This document shows positions 28,352-36,085 of a stretch of DNA of 64,000 nucleotides, in pieces; position 1 is the stretch's first letter; the number at the start of each line of letters is the position of its first letter. The stretch is from Mucilaginibacter pallidiroseus (GTDB taxonomy: Bacteria > Bacteroidota > Bacteroidia > Sphingobacteriales > Sphingobacteriaceae): positions 331,363 through 395,362 of the forward strand of contig NZ_VOEJ01000004.1 in assembly GCF_007846085.1 (NCBI RefSeq), written 5' to 3'. The notes below the pieces were generated by a model. It saw nothing but the letters and a program-made list of their open reading frames with translations. It ran no database searches and was not told the DNA's origin. The position numbers were made by a program, and so were the translations under genes.

Positions 28352-29926
28352 TTACTCCGCCTTTTTCTCCTCAAACTGATATCTGTTCATCAGCTTAAGT
28401 AATACACCATTTGTCCAGCCGAAGCCGTCTTGGAGGGGATATTCGCCGCCGCCTGCGGTAAGGCTTGTATCAACTACATTATATTTTTCGAGCAGTTTGC
28501 CTGTTTGCTTAAATACGCGAATGTTAAGGGTAATCCAACGGGTAGTAATGTCTTTGGCCAAGGCCTTTTTGCCATAGTTTTCCAATCCGTCAATCGCCAT
28601 GTATTGCAGCGGAGCCCACCCGTTTGGCGCGTCCCATTGCTGGCCGCTAAAGTTAAGGGTAGTAACCAGTCCGCCGGGTTTTAAAAAGTTTTTCTGCAGG
28701 CCGGCTGCTATTTTATCTGCCTGCGCCGGGGTAGCCAAGTTAAATTCTAAAGGGAAAACTGCGGCCAGGGTAGGTATGTTCGATTGTTGTTGCGTTGTCC
28801 AGTTATAATCATTAAACCAGCCGGTTTCTTCATCCCAAAAGTATTTCTGGATTGCTTTTTTACGCTGTGCGGCTTTGGCGGTGTAAGCAGTGTACTGCGC
28901 CTGGTTGCCCTTTAGCTTATAGCTTTGCGCAATGGTTTGTTCAAGATTATACATTAGGCAATTCAAATCCACCGGTACAAGATTGGCTGTTTGTATGGTA
29001 TTTAACTGGCCCGAACCATCAAACCAACGGCTACTAAAATCCCATCCCGATGCTGCTGCGGCGCGTATGTTATGATAAAATACAGGCAGCGGTTGCTTTG
29101 TAGTTTTTGCTGCATCAACATCTTTAATGTACGATTCTTCTCGCGGCTCGTCACTTTCATCCCAATAGCGGTTAAACAGTGTGCCATCGGCCATACGAAC
29201 TGCCCGATGGGTGGCTTTGTTGTTGGCTAATTGCGTGCCACCAAGCATCCAGTAATTATATTCTTTTACAAGTTGTGGCTGATATTTGATAAGTATGCGG
29301 TTGCCCTGGCTTTTAGCAAGCAGGCCAACCATCATCGAAAAGAAAGGTGGTTGCGAGCGGGTAAGGTAATAGGAGCGGTTGCCGTTCGGGATAAAGCCGT
29401 ATTTATCTATCAGGAAGGCAAAATTGTCGAGCATGTTTTCAATCACATCAAACTTTTTGCTTTCCTGTAGGCCCAGCATGGTAAAATAGCTGTCCCAGTA
29501 ATATACTTCCCTAAAACGGCCACCAGGCACAATGTATGGTTTTGGTAATGCGGCCAAGGATGAGTATTTAGTGGCTTCGTCCGGCTGGCGCTGCAACACC
29601 TGCCATAAAGTATCAATATGCTTGCGAATGCCCTCTTCCACATTGGTTTGAAACGCGTGGGTAACGCCGGATGGCACACTAAAATTGGTCATCACGAAAT
29701 TACGCAAATCAAAACCTGTTTTACCCAATTGCTCATTATAAGCCTTCATGATTTGTGCAGGCGGGTACTTTGGCGTACAATCAACAAAGGTTTTATTGTC
29801 AGGAAAAATATCTGAGGATTGCACGGCTTCAAAAAGGCCGGGAAATAGCTGGCTTGGCGTACTTTGCTGTGATGTTGCATGCAGGCTAAAAAGCAGGCAT
29901 ACAAATAAGGTTATATTTTTAATCAT
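28352..29926 (-). CDS. treA: Periplasmic alpha,alpha-trehalase, GH37
   Basis: Hydrolyses trehalose to two glucose molecules. 524 residues with a signal peptide (about 1-19, FSLHATSQ). Both GH37 signatures are intact: PGGRFREVYYWDSY (about 133-146) and QWDAPNGWAP (about 430-439). Length agrees with the Escherichia TreA/TreF enzymes. It is transcribed toward the susCD locus on the opposite strand. With the GH65 homologue nearby it suggests that alpha-glucosides are the diet served by this region; that link is inference. Confidence 0.95.
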   Translation of the reverse strand: MIKNITLFVCLLFSLHATSQQSTPSQLFPGLFEAVQSSDIFPDNKTFVDCTPKYPPAQIMKAYNEQLGKTGFDLRNFVMTNFSVPSGVTHAFQTNVEEGIRKHIDTLWQVLQRQPDEATKYSSLAALPKPYIVPGGRFREVYYWDSYFTMLGLQESKKFDVIENMLDNFAFLIDKYGFIPNGNRSYYLTRSQPPFFSMMVGLLAKSQGNRILIKYQPQLVKEYNYWMLGGTQLANNKATHRAVRMADGTLFNRYWDESDEPREESYIKDVDAAKTTKQPLPVFYHNIRAAAASGWDFSSRWFDGSGQLNTIQTANLVPVDLNCLMYNLEQTIAQSYKLKGNQAQYTAYTAKAAQRKKAIQKYFWDEETGWFNDYNWTTQQQSNIPTLAAVFPLEFNLATPAQADKIAAGLQKNFLKPGGLVTTLNFSGQQWDAPNGWAPLQYMAIDGLENYGKKALAKDITTRWITLNIRVFKQTGKLLEKYNVVDTSLTAGGGEYPLQDGFGWTNGVLLKLMNRYQFEEKKAE

Positions 29927-30007
29927 GATATAGATTTAACGACTGCCCAACCCCAAAAAGGTTTAAGCTGTTGATAAATTTAAATCATTAAAAAGCCAAT
30001 AGCAAGT

Positions 30008-30691
30008 TTATGATTGGTTATCAGAGAGTTTGTCAAGCTTATCCAGCTTCAGGAAATAGCGGGTAAGCAAAAACACAATATAAACAACAAGCGGTGCGGC
30101 AAGTATATCAATGGTGTAATGGATATGCTGTATCATTAGCAGTATGGCTACCGCTATAATGGCTACAAAAGCAATGATCTTATCGTTACGTTTTTCCAGA
30201 CACAAGAACACAAGTACAAGGGTAGCCGTATGGCCCGAGAAGAAAAGGTCGCGCGTTACCGAGGCATTTCCATAAAATACACCTGTAAGCGGGTCCACAA
30301 GGTTAACCAGGCCAACAGGTGGCTCAAGTGCCACACATGTTATGGCCAGCATGCGTGCAAGGCTTACAAATACAAGTGTCCAAACGTAGTTAATGTAAAT
30401 TTCGGGCTTGTACAGTGCTCGTACCAATATCAACAACCCCATGCCCCAGATAATCAGGAATATAGGAACAGAAACATCGTGGGACGGTAGCGAAGCCAGT
30501 ACCCCGTCGTGCAGAATTATACCCTGCCTTTTTTGTATGCTCTTGAAAAACAAAGGCATTAGCGAAAGTATAAAGGCTATACATATCGAACCCCATAAAA
30601 TGCGCATCCTTTTAGGTTGCGATTGCAAGGCGTTTGTCCATGCTCGTTTTATAGAAGGGGTATCAACCGGCGTCACGTATATAACAGGCAA
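30008..30691 (-). CDS. PAP2_C / sphingomyelin-synthase-like membrane protein
   Basis: About 227 residues with five to six membrane helices. The catalytic triad of the PAP2_C family is visible: RDLFFSGHTATLVLVF (first His) and HIHYTIDILAAP (second His and Asp). Members transfer or remove phospho-head groups; in a sphingolipid-making lineage a ceramide head-group enzyme is possible but unproven. The start is uncertain: TTG at 30691 and GTG at 30676 keep the cytoplasmic leader IKRAWTNALQSQPKRM, whereas the first ATG (30607) removes it but keeps all membrane helices. Confidence 0.78.
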   Translation of the reverse strand: MPVIYVTPVDTPSIKRAWTNALQSQPKRMRILWGSICIAFILSLMPLFFKSIQKRQGIILHDGVLASLPSHDVSVPIFLIIWGMGLLILVRALYKPEIYINYVWTLVFVSLARMLAITCVALEPPVGLVNLVDPLTGVFYGNASVTRDLFFSGHTATLVLVFLCLEKRNDKIIAFVAIIAVAILLMIQHIHYTIDILAAPLVVYIVFLLTRYFLKLDKLDKLSDNQS

Positions 30692-30812
30692 TTATTAAGG
30701 AGCGCAAAGTTACTAAAAGAAGCAATATTAAATACAGGTTAGTGTAATATTAAAGCAAAGCTATGGTTTTGAATTACCTGCCTGAAAAATAAGCTGAATG
30801 GCTTTAATTATA

Positions 30813-30843
30813 TTTATCCTTACCACTTTACAGAATAATTTTG
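30813..30843 (+). promoter_or_regulatory. Candidate promoter of the GAF histidine kinase gene
   Basis: TTTA-N19-TAATTTTG, with a perfect -7 box and one mismatch in the -33 box relative to TTTG-N19-TAnnTTTG. The predicted start near 30849 leaves a leader of about 78 nt. Confidence 0.5.
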
Positions 30844-30926
30844 CCGTTTCGCTCCGTTTATGATTAACTTGGGATGTTTTAAAATACCTACATAGATTAA
30901 TTACGTAGTTTAAATTAAAGCTTAGT

Positions 30927-32126
30927 ATGCAGAACCCCATCCCTGATAATGAAATGCAACGGATCATTAGTTTAAGCGACTATGATCTTGATTATTCCAG
31001 CCTGCAGGAAAACTTTAAAGACCTTGCAAAACTTGCGGCAAAAGTTGCCGGTACCGAAGTTTCATTAGTTAATTTGATAGATACCTACACGCAATGGACC
31101 GTAAGCAGCCATGGTTTGGATATAGACCAAATGGCCCGCGAGGATTCGGTATGCCAATATACTATTGCTTCGAACGGCCAATTTGAAGTGCCTGACCTAA
31201 CCGCCGACGAACGCTTTAAAAATAAATTTTACGTAGTAGATGACCCAAGCCTGCGCTACTATTTTGGCGTGCCGCTGACAACCAGCGACGGACAAAACCT
31301 TGGAGCCCTTTGTGTAATGGACAAAGCGCCAAAAGAACTATCGCCGGAGAAGGAAGAACTGCTCAAAATAATTGCCGATGAGATCATAAACCGACTCAAT
31401 GCACTCAAGGTAATTGCCGGTTTAAAAACGGAGCTAAACGAAGCTCATCAAACTAAAAAGAAAGTAGCACACGATATTCGTGGCCCGTTGGGTGGCATTA
31501 TTGGTTTGGCACAGGTTATTAGTGAGCAAGGGAAAGATAACGAGATTGATGAGGTACTTGAGTTTATTAACCTGATACAGCGCAGCGGCCGATCTTTGCT
31601 TGAATTAGCCGACGAGATACTTACCATTGAAAAACCACAGCGTGAAGCCAACGCAGACGAGTTTACGTTACTGATATTTAAGGACAAGCTTGAAAAACTG
31701 TATACGCCGCAGGCTATAAATAAAAACATTAAGTTTACTGTCAATACCTCTGCAGATGCTGCAAACGTTCCTTTTTCTAAAAATAAGCTGTTGCAGATCA
31801 CAGGGAACTTAATATCTAATGCTATGAAGTTTACCCCACGCGATGGCAGCGTTACGGTTGACTTGAGCCTGAAGATAGAAAAAACGCAAAACACCCTTCA
31901 AATTAACGTTGCAGATACCGGCGTGGGCCTAACGGCAAACGAGATATTTCATATACTAAGCGGTAACAAGGCATCAACTAACGGTACAGGCGGCGAGATA
32001 GGTTATGGCTTTGGCCTGGCTTTGGTAAAACACCTGGTTGATACCATTGGTGGCACCATGCATATTTACTCGCAGCCGGGGCAGGGTGCCAACTTCGAAA
32101 TTTTGCTGCCGCAAAAGGAGAGGTAA
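30927..32126 (+). CDS. GAF-domain sensor histidine kinase
   Basis: 399 residues and soluble, with no membrane segment. GAF domain about 20-160 (SLVNLIDTYTQWTVS, RYYFGVPLTTSDGQNLGALC), H-box VAHDIRGPLGGIIGLAQ (phospho-His near 181), N-box NLISNAMKFTPRDG, G1 DTGVGL and G2 GYGFGLALVKHLV. It autophosphorylates on His in response to a signal read by the GAF domain. No response regulator gene is adjacent, so the partner must be encoded elsewhere. It is monocistronic. Confidence 0.93.
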   Translation: MQNPIPDNEMQRIISLSDYDLDYSSLQENFKDLAKLAAKVAGTEVSLVNLIDTYTQWTVSSHGLDIDQMAREDSVCQYTIASNGQFEVPDLTADERFKNKFYVVDDPSLRYYFGVPLTTSDGQNLGALCVMDKAPKELSPEKEELLKIIADEIINRLNALKVIAGLKTELNEAHQTKKKVAHDIRGPLGGIIGLAQVISEQGKDNEIDEVLEFINLIQRSGRSLLELADEILTIEKPQREANADEFTLLIFKDKLEKLYTPQAINKNIKFTVNTSADAANVPFSKNKLLQITGNLISNAMKFTPRDGSVTVDLSLKIEKTQNTLQINVADTGVGLTANEIFHILSGNKASTNGTGGEIGYGFGLALVKHLVDTIGGTMHIYSQPGQGANFEILLPQKER

Positions 32127-32207
32127 CAATTATTGGTAATGCTTTTATTACAGTGTTTTATCACACAGAATATTTAATAAATTAGCAGAAACCAATACAA
32201 ACCTAAA

Positions 32208-33149
32208 ATGAAAAAAAACACACTTAGCAGGCGCCGCTTTATAGGTATAAGTGCCGTAGCAACGGCGTCTGCATTGTTTTTATCCAAAGCTTCATTTGCT
32301 GCCTCGGCCTTAATGGCTGCCCTTAAGCCCAACTCAAAAATCAACGGTGTGCAAATAGGTGTTATTACCTATTCGTTCCGGAGCATGCCGGGCACTGTTG
32401 AGGATTTGCTTAAATATTGCATTGAATGTGACATAAACGCCATTGAACTAATGGGCGAGGCCGCGGAAGCTTATGCGGGTGCACCAAAAAGGGAGTCGGC
32501 AGAGTCTTGGGATGATTTCAGGCCCAAACTGGCGGCTTGGCGATCTTCCGCATCTATGGATAAGTTTAAGGAAATCCGTAAGATGTTTAATGATGCCGGT
32601 GTATCCATCTACGCCTGGAAACCAAATGCGCTTGGCGCAAAAAATACCGATGCCGAAATTGATTATGCCTTTAACGCAGGTAAAATGTTGGGCGTAACAC
32701 ACCTAACTGTAGAGTTGCCAAACGATGATGCCCTTACGCAACGCCTTGGCGATATGGCCGCCAAACATAAGCTGATGGTAGGCTACCACGCTCACACCCA
32801 GGCAACGCCCACACTGTGGGACAAAGCGCTAAGCCAATCAAAATACAATGGTATTAACCTGGATATTGGCCACTACTCATCAGGCACCAGCAGCAGCCCG
32901 GTGCCGTTTATTGAGAAGTATCACGACCGTATTACCAGCATGCACATTAAGGATCGTAAGTTTAACAACGGGCCCAACGCACCATGGGGGCAGGGAGATA
33001 CGCCAATAAAAGATGTAATGCAGTTGATGAAAACAAGCAAGTATAAGTTCCCGGCAACTATTGAGCTGGAGTATAACATACCGGCAGGGTCTGACGCGGT
33101 AAAGGAAGTGAAAATTTGCCGTGCTTACCTGGCTGACGCTTTAAAGTAA
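32208..33149 (+). CDS. Tat-exported sugar phosphate isomerase/epimerase-like TIM barrel
   Basis: 313 residues. The Tat signal is clear: SRRRFIGISAVATASALF at the N-terminus, then KASFAAS. The rest is an AP-endonuclease-2 / xylose-isomerase-like TIM barrel with metal-ligand candidates in NAIELMGEAAE, TVELPND, GYHAHTQ, LDIGHYSSG, SMHIKDRK and TIELEYN. Secreted members of this family are common in Bacteroidota near carbohydrate genes, and their substrates are seldom known. A small lipoprotein gene follows 19 bp later, probably in the same transcript. Confidence 0.88.
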   Translation: MKKNTLSRRRFIGISAVATASALFLSKASFAASALMAALKPNSKINGVQIGVITYSFRSMPGTVEDLLKYCIECDINAIELMGEAAEAYAGAPKRESAESWDDFRPKLAAWRSSASMDKFKEIRKMFNDAGVSIYAWKPNALGAKNTDAEIDYAFNAGKMLGVTHLTVELPNDDALTQRLGDMAAKHKLMVGYHAHTQATPTLWDKALSQSKYNGINLDIGHYSSGTSSSPVPFIEKYHDRITSMHIKDRKFNNGPNAPWGQGDTPIKDVMQLMKTSKYKFPATIELEYNIPAGSDAVKEVKICRAYLADALK

Positions 33150-33168
33150 TATTTGCTATCTTAACAAC

Positions 33169-33564
33169 ATGAAGAAAACCTTATGCTTTGCGCTTGTCGC
33201 TCTTATATTGAGCAGTTGCAATTACACTACCTATAATATGAACCGTGGCGAGCTCAAGATCGCTAAAAAGGACACATATAATGTTTACTACAGCACCATT
33301 ACCCCTAATGGCGTAAAGGCCAAAGTAAGCTATGTTGATAAAGATGGTAAAGATCACGAAGAAAAATTTGACGGCGGCCGGTGGGAAAAGCTGGTACAGT
33401 TGCCATCAAAGACTGCCGTTATATTTAAAGTAGACACAAAGTTGCCAAAAACTACACCTAACAGCCAATTGATCACCAATATTAAGGTTGATAATGCAGT
33501 GGTGTCCGAGCAGATACAGACTGGCAAAGATGTTAAATACAGGTTTGCATTTAAACTGCCCTGA
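33169..33564 (+). CDS. Small lipoprotein, unknown function
   Basis: 131 residues with a clear lipoprotein signal (ALILSSC, Cys near 17) and a predicted all-beta mature domain containing YNVYYSTITPNGVKAKVSY. No family recognised. It follows the isomerase gene by 19 bp and is closed by a perfect terminator, so the two probably form a short operon. Confidence 0.75.
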   Translation: MKKTLCFALVALILSSCNYTTYNMNRGELKIAKKDTYNVYYSTITPNGVKAKVSYVDKDGKDHEEKFDGGRWEKLVQLPSKTAVIFKVDTKLPKTTPNSQLITNIKVDNAVVSEQIQTGKDVKYRFAFKLP

Positions 33565-33588
33565 TCAAGCCTTTATCGGTCATAAGAA

Positions 33589-33623
33589 ATTAAAGCCCAA
33601 GCATTAGTTGCTTGGGCTTTAAT
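33589..33623. terminator. Perfect 15-bp bidirectional terminator
   Basis: ATTAAAGCCCAAGCA pairs perfectly with TGCTTGGGCTTTAAT across a 5-nt loop. It separates the convergent lipoprotein (plus) and SDR (minus) genes and can serve both. Confidence 0.9.
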
Positions 33624-33643
33624 TTGTATAAGGGAAGTTCAAA

Positions 33644-34420
33644 TTAGCTTACTACTGGTAACGAACCTCCGTCGATGCTATATATTGCACCTGTCAAGTA
33701 AGCTGCCGACGGCGATACCAGGAAGCGAACCAGTGAAGCGACTTCTTCAGGCTCGGCCATGCGGCCCATTGGTATACCGCCTATTTGCGTTAGCAGGTGG
33801 TTTACACCTTCCTCAACCGATATACCTGCTGATGCGGCATAGTCCTTTATAAAGTTTTCCATCATTTCGGTTTTTGTAGCACCGGGCGCTACAGTAAGCA
33901 CGCGTACGCCTTTGCTTGCAAGCTCTGTTGCAAGCGCCTTGCTGTAGCTATTTAAGGCAGCTTTGGATACTGCATACGCCAGATTAAGATCCCACAATGG
34001 TAGCTTACCTGCAATTGATGATATATGTATAATCACACCGCTACCTTGCTTAATCATTTGTGGCAACAGGGCTTTGTCCAGGCGTATGGCAGAGATAAGG
34101 TTCAACTGGAGTTCCTGCTCCCAATGCTCATCTGTAAGGGTACTGAAGCCGCCACCAGGCGTGGTGAGCCCGCCAACATTATTGATTAAGATATCAATGC
34201 CTCCGTAAGCTTCGCTGATGGTCTGTGTTAGGTTGGCTACGTCCGTAGGGTTCGTTAGGTCTGCCGCAATGAAATGATACGGGCTTTCTGCCGGTTGAGT
34301 TCTCGCACTCACAATCACCTCAGCACCCGATTTGGCTAACTGGTCTGCAATGGCTTTACCTATACCTTTTGTGCCACCTGTAACTAATGCTTTTTTTCCT
34401 TTTAAATCTAATACTTCCAT
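33644..34420 (-). CDS. Short-chain dehydrogenase/reductase (SDR)
   Basis: NAD(P)-dependent oxidoreductase of 258 residues, classical SDR. It has the nucleotide-binding GGTKGIGKA (about 15-23), NNVGG, the catalytic Ser in HISSIAG and Tyr/Lys in YAVSK (near 153-157), plus a C-terminal GAIYSIDGG. The substrate cannot be read from sequence. It lies downstream of a tetR gene on the same strand, and its own start is preceded by a copy of the palindrome also found before tetR, so it is very likely the regulated target. Confidence 0.92.
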   Translation of the reverse strand: MEVLDLKGKKALVTGGTKGIGKAIADQLAKSGAEVIVSARTQPAESPYHFIAADLTNPTDVANLTQTISEAYGGIDILINNVGGLTTPGGGFSTLTDEHWEQELQLNLISAIRLDKALLPQMIKQGSGVIIHISSIAGKLPLWDLNLAYAVSKAALNSYSKALATELASKGVRVLTVAPGATKTEMMENFIKDYAASAGISVEEGVNHLLTQIGGIPMGRMAEPEEVASLVRFLVSPSAAYLTGAIYSIDGGSLPVVS

Positions 34421-34434
34421 GTTGCTGTTTTTTA

Positions 34435-34456
34435 TTCTGAAACAATTGTTTCAGAA
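34435..34456. promoter_or_regulatory. TetR operator upstream of the SDR gene
   Basis: A perfect 22-bp palindrome, TTCTGAAAC-AATT-GTTTCAGAA, 15 bp before the SDR start and after the tetR stop. Its core CTGAAAC-N4-GTTTCAG is identical to the palindrome at 35072-35089. Confidence 0.8.
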
Positions 34457-34470
34457 TTGTTTAAAAAAAT

Positions 34471-35049
34471 TTATTTTGATAATTGTTTAATGAAATATTG
34501 GGCCATGCGTTTGATTTTCACAGGGTCTTTATGCAGTATATATGACTCGTGCCAGCCTGTCCAGGTACTATTAAAATAGTCTGCGAGTAACGCAGGATCT
34601 TCATCAGCGTCAATTTCTCCTTTAAGCATAGCGCTTTGAATAAGGTTGTATAAAAACTGATAAGATCTGTCGCTATCTTCTTTTAAAATGTCCTTAACCC
34701 GCTGGTCGTTGGTTGCCATTTCAAAAGCACATTTAATGGCCATGCAGCTATCTTGTCCATTGATAATAATGTCGACCGCATCATGGATGTAATCCACCAA
34801 TACGGAAAAAGGTGAATCTTTGCTTGATAATCTTTTATCCCAATCCTTTTTTCGGATGTCAGTATAGTGGTTAACACAGCGCACAAACAGCTCCTGTTTG
34901 TCGCCGATGGTGTTGTAAAGGCTGCTGCTGTTAATCTGCATGGCATCGGTCAAGTCGCGCATAGATGTAGCATTATAGCCCTGTTTCCAAAAAACTTCCA
35001 TCGCTTTTTGGATTGCCAATGTTTCATCAAATTCAACGTTTCTTGCCAT
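34471..35049 (-). CDS. TetR/AcrR-family repressor of the SDR gene
   Basis: 192 residues from ATG 35049; a TTG six codons upstream would extend into the operator and is not preferred. The N-terminal helix-turn-helix reads FDETLAIQKAMEVFWKQGY then TSMRDLTDAMQINSSSLYN; the C-terminal helical ligand domain resembles the group that senses electrophiles or aromatic compounds. Identical palindromes stand before this gene and before the SDR gene, which predicts autorepression plus repression of the SDR. The ligand is unknown. Confidence 0.92.
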   Translation of the reverse strand: MARNVEFDETLAIQKAMEVFWKQGYNATSMRDLTDAMQINSSSLYNTIGDKQELFVRCVNHYTDIRKKDWDKRLSSKDSPFSVLVDYIHDAVDIIINGQDSCMAIKCAFEMATNDQRVKDILKEDSDRSYQFLYNLIQSAMLKGEIDADEDPALLADYFNSTWTGWHESYILHKDPVKIKRMAQYFIKQLSK

Positions 35050-35065
35050 TGCTTTACAAAGGTAC

Positions 35066-35095
35066 AATAATCTGAAACACCTGTTTCAGATTATT
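35066..35095. promoter_or_regulatory. TetR operator upstream of tetR (autoregulation)
   Basis: A perfect inverted repeat with 13-bp arms, AATAATCTGAAAC-ACCT-GTTTCAGATTATT, 17 bp before the tetR ATG. It shares the core CTGAAAC-N4-GTTTCAG with the site at 34435-34456. Confidence 0.82.
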
Positions 35096-35147
35096 GTCAT
35101 ATATGGATGTTAAATTTGCTCATATTCCTATTAGCTGATCGCTGGCC

Positions 35148-35600
35148 TCATCGGCTCAGATAATCGTAAATTTCATGCCCGGTCTTGGTTCCATCGGCTA
35201 ATTTTTCAGTATAGTCATAGTAAAAAATAAGCTTATTTGCACCAGCGTCCTGAACTTCGCAAGTTACTGTTTGTTTCGGAGCTGGTGTACCGTCGGCAAA
35301 ATAAGCATCAACCACAAAAGTTAGTTTTTTGCCGTCAACCTTGTAATTGAAAGTTGTATAATTACCTATTCCAGTTCCATCGGTATTGAATTGAACATAT
35401 TCTCCTCCAACAAAAATATATGTACTGTCTTTTGTTTGGCCGCCTGAGTATTGTTTCCGAAGGCTTGTTAAGTACCTCCACTTACCTGTTATTACCGGAG
35501 CCTGGGGTTCTTCAACTTTAGTTGACGACTCTTTTTTGCATGCTGTAAAGTAGACTGAGAAAAATAAAACCGTTGCTACCGTGGCGAATTTCTTAAACAT
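35148..35600 (-). CDS. Lipocalin-like small lipoprotein
   Basis: 150 residues with a lipoprotein signal (SVYFTACKK, Cys near 21), a short acidic linker and an all-beta domain (TGKWRYLTSLRKQYSGG onward to GHEIYDYLSR). The W-R-Y-L start and the 'D-G-T-G' turn (FNTDGTGIGNY) resemble the DUF4923/lipocalin-like lipoproteins of Bacteroidota. The function is unknown. It stands alone between tetR and the tRNA. Confidence 0.7.
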   Translation of the reverse strand: MFKKFATVATVLFFSVYFTACKKESSTKVEEPQAPVITGKWRYLTSLRKQYSGGQTKDSTYIFVGGEYVQFNTDGTGIGNYTTFNYKVDGKKLTFVVDAYFADGTPAPKQTVTCEVQDAGANKLIFYYDYTEKLADGTKTGHEIYDYLSR

Positions 35601-35948
35601 AAGATGTGATTTGAGATTTGGATTTATAGCGAAGATATGCCATCGTAACTAAATCTTCATTAACAGTGGGCCGTAATTATTTTGCGTCTATCTGCTGTAT
35701 TAAAAATGCATCGTTTTGCTGGAGCACATATGCATATTGGCTCTTATTGTACAGAAACGTTTTGCACACTTTTAGTAAATGTTTACTCCTGAATGCTATT
35801 GCTCGAATTAGTTTTTATTAGATAACGTAGGCGGTTTCAAATTAGAAAAAAGGTTTGTGAGACTTTACCGACAGGTTTTGGTGTAGCAGTTATAGAGAAA
35901 TACGGTACGATAAGTATTTAATATACTATCGTACCGTATAGCTTAATG
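35601..35948. other. Intergenic region between lipoprotein and tRNA-Arg
   Basis: About 350 bp without a credible reading frame. Apart from the large hairpin at 35900-35939, no repeat, RNA motif or promoter was recognised. Confidence 0.55.
35900..35939 (-). terminator. Long hairpin downstream of tRNA-Arg
   Basis: ATACGGTACGATA pairs perfectly with TATCGTACCGTAT, and the stem can continue through AGTAT/ATACT with one bulged base. On the minus strand it begins 10 nt after the tRNA 3' end and is followed by TTTCTCT. It most likely terminates or processes the tRNA transcript. Confidence 0.6.
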
Positions 35949-36020
35949 TGTTCCCGACGAGATTCGAACTCATATCATTAGAACCGGAATCTAACATTCT
36001 ATCCATTGAACTACGGGAAC
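35949..36020 (-). tRNA. tRNA-Arg (anticodon CCG)
   Basis: A 72-nt cloverleaf on the minus strand. Acceptor stem GTTCCCG/CGGGAAC, D arm with GTTCAATGGATAGAA, anticodon stem TTAGA/TCTAA with loop TTCCGGT (anticodon CCG, reads CGG), and T arm with GAGTTCGAATCTC. The discriminator is A and CCA is not encoded, as is usual for this phylum. Confidence 0.95.
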
Positions 36021-36085
36021 GGGAGGCCAAATATAAGTAAAGTATTTTACCTTATAAATGAAATCGGCCCCGTTGTAAAATAGAT

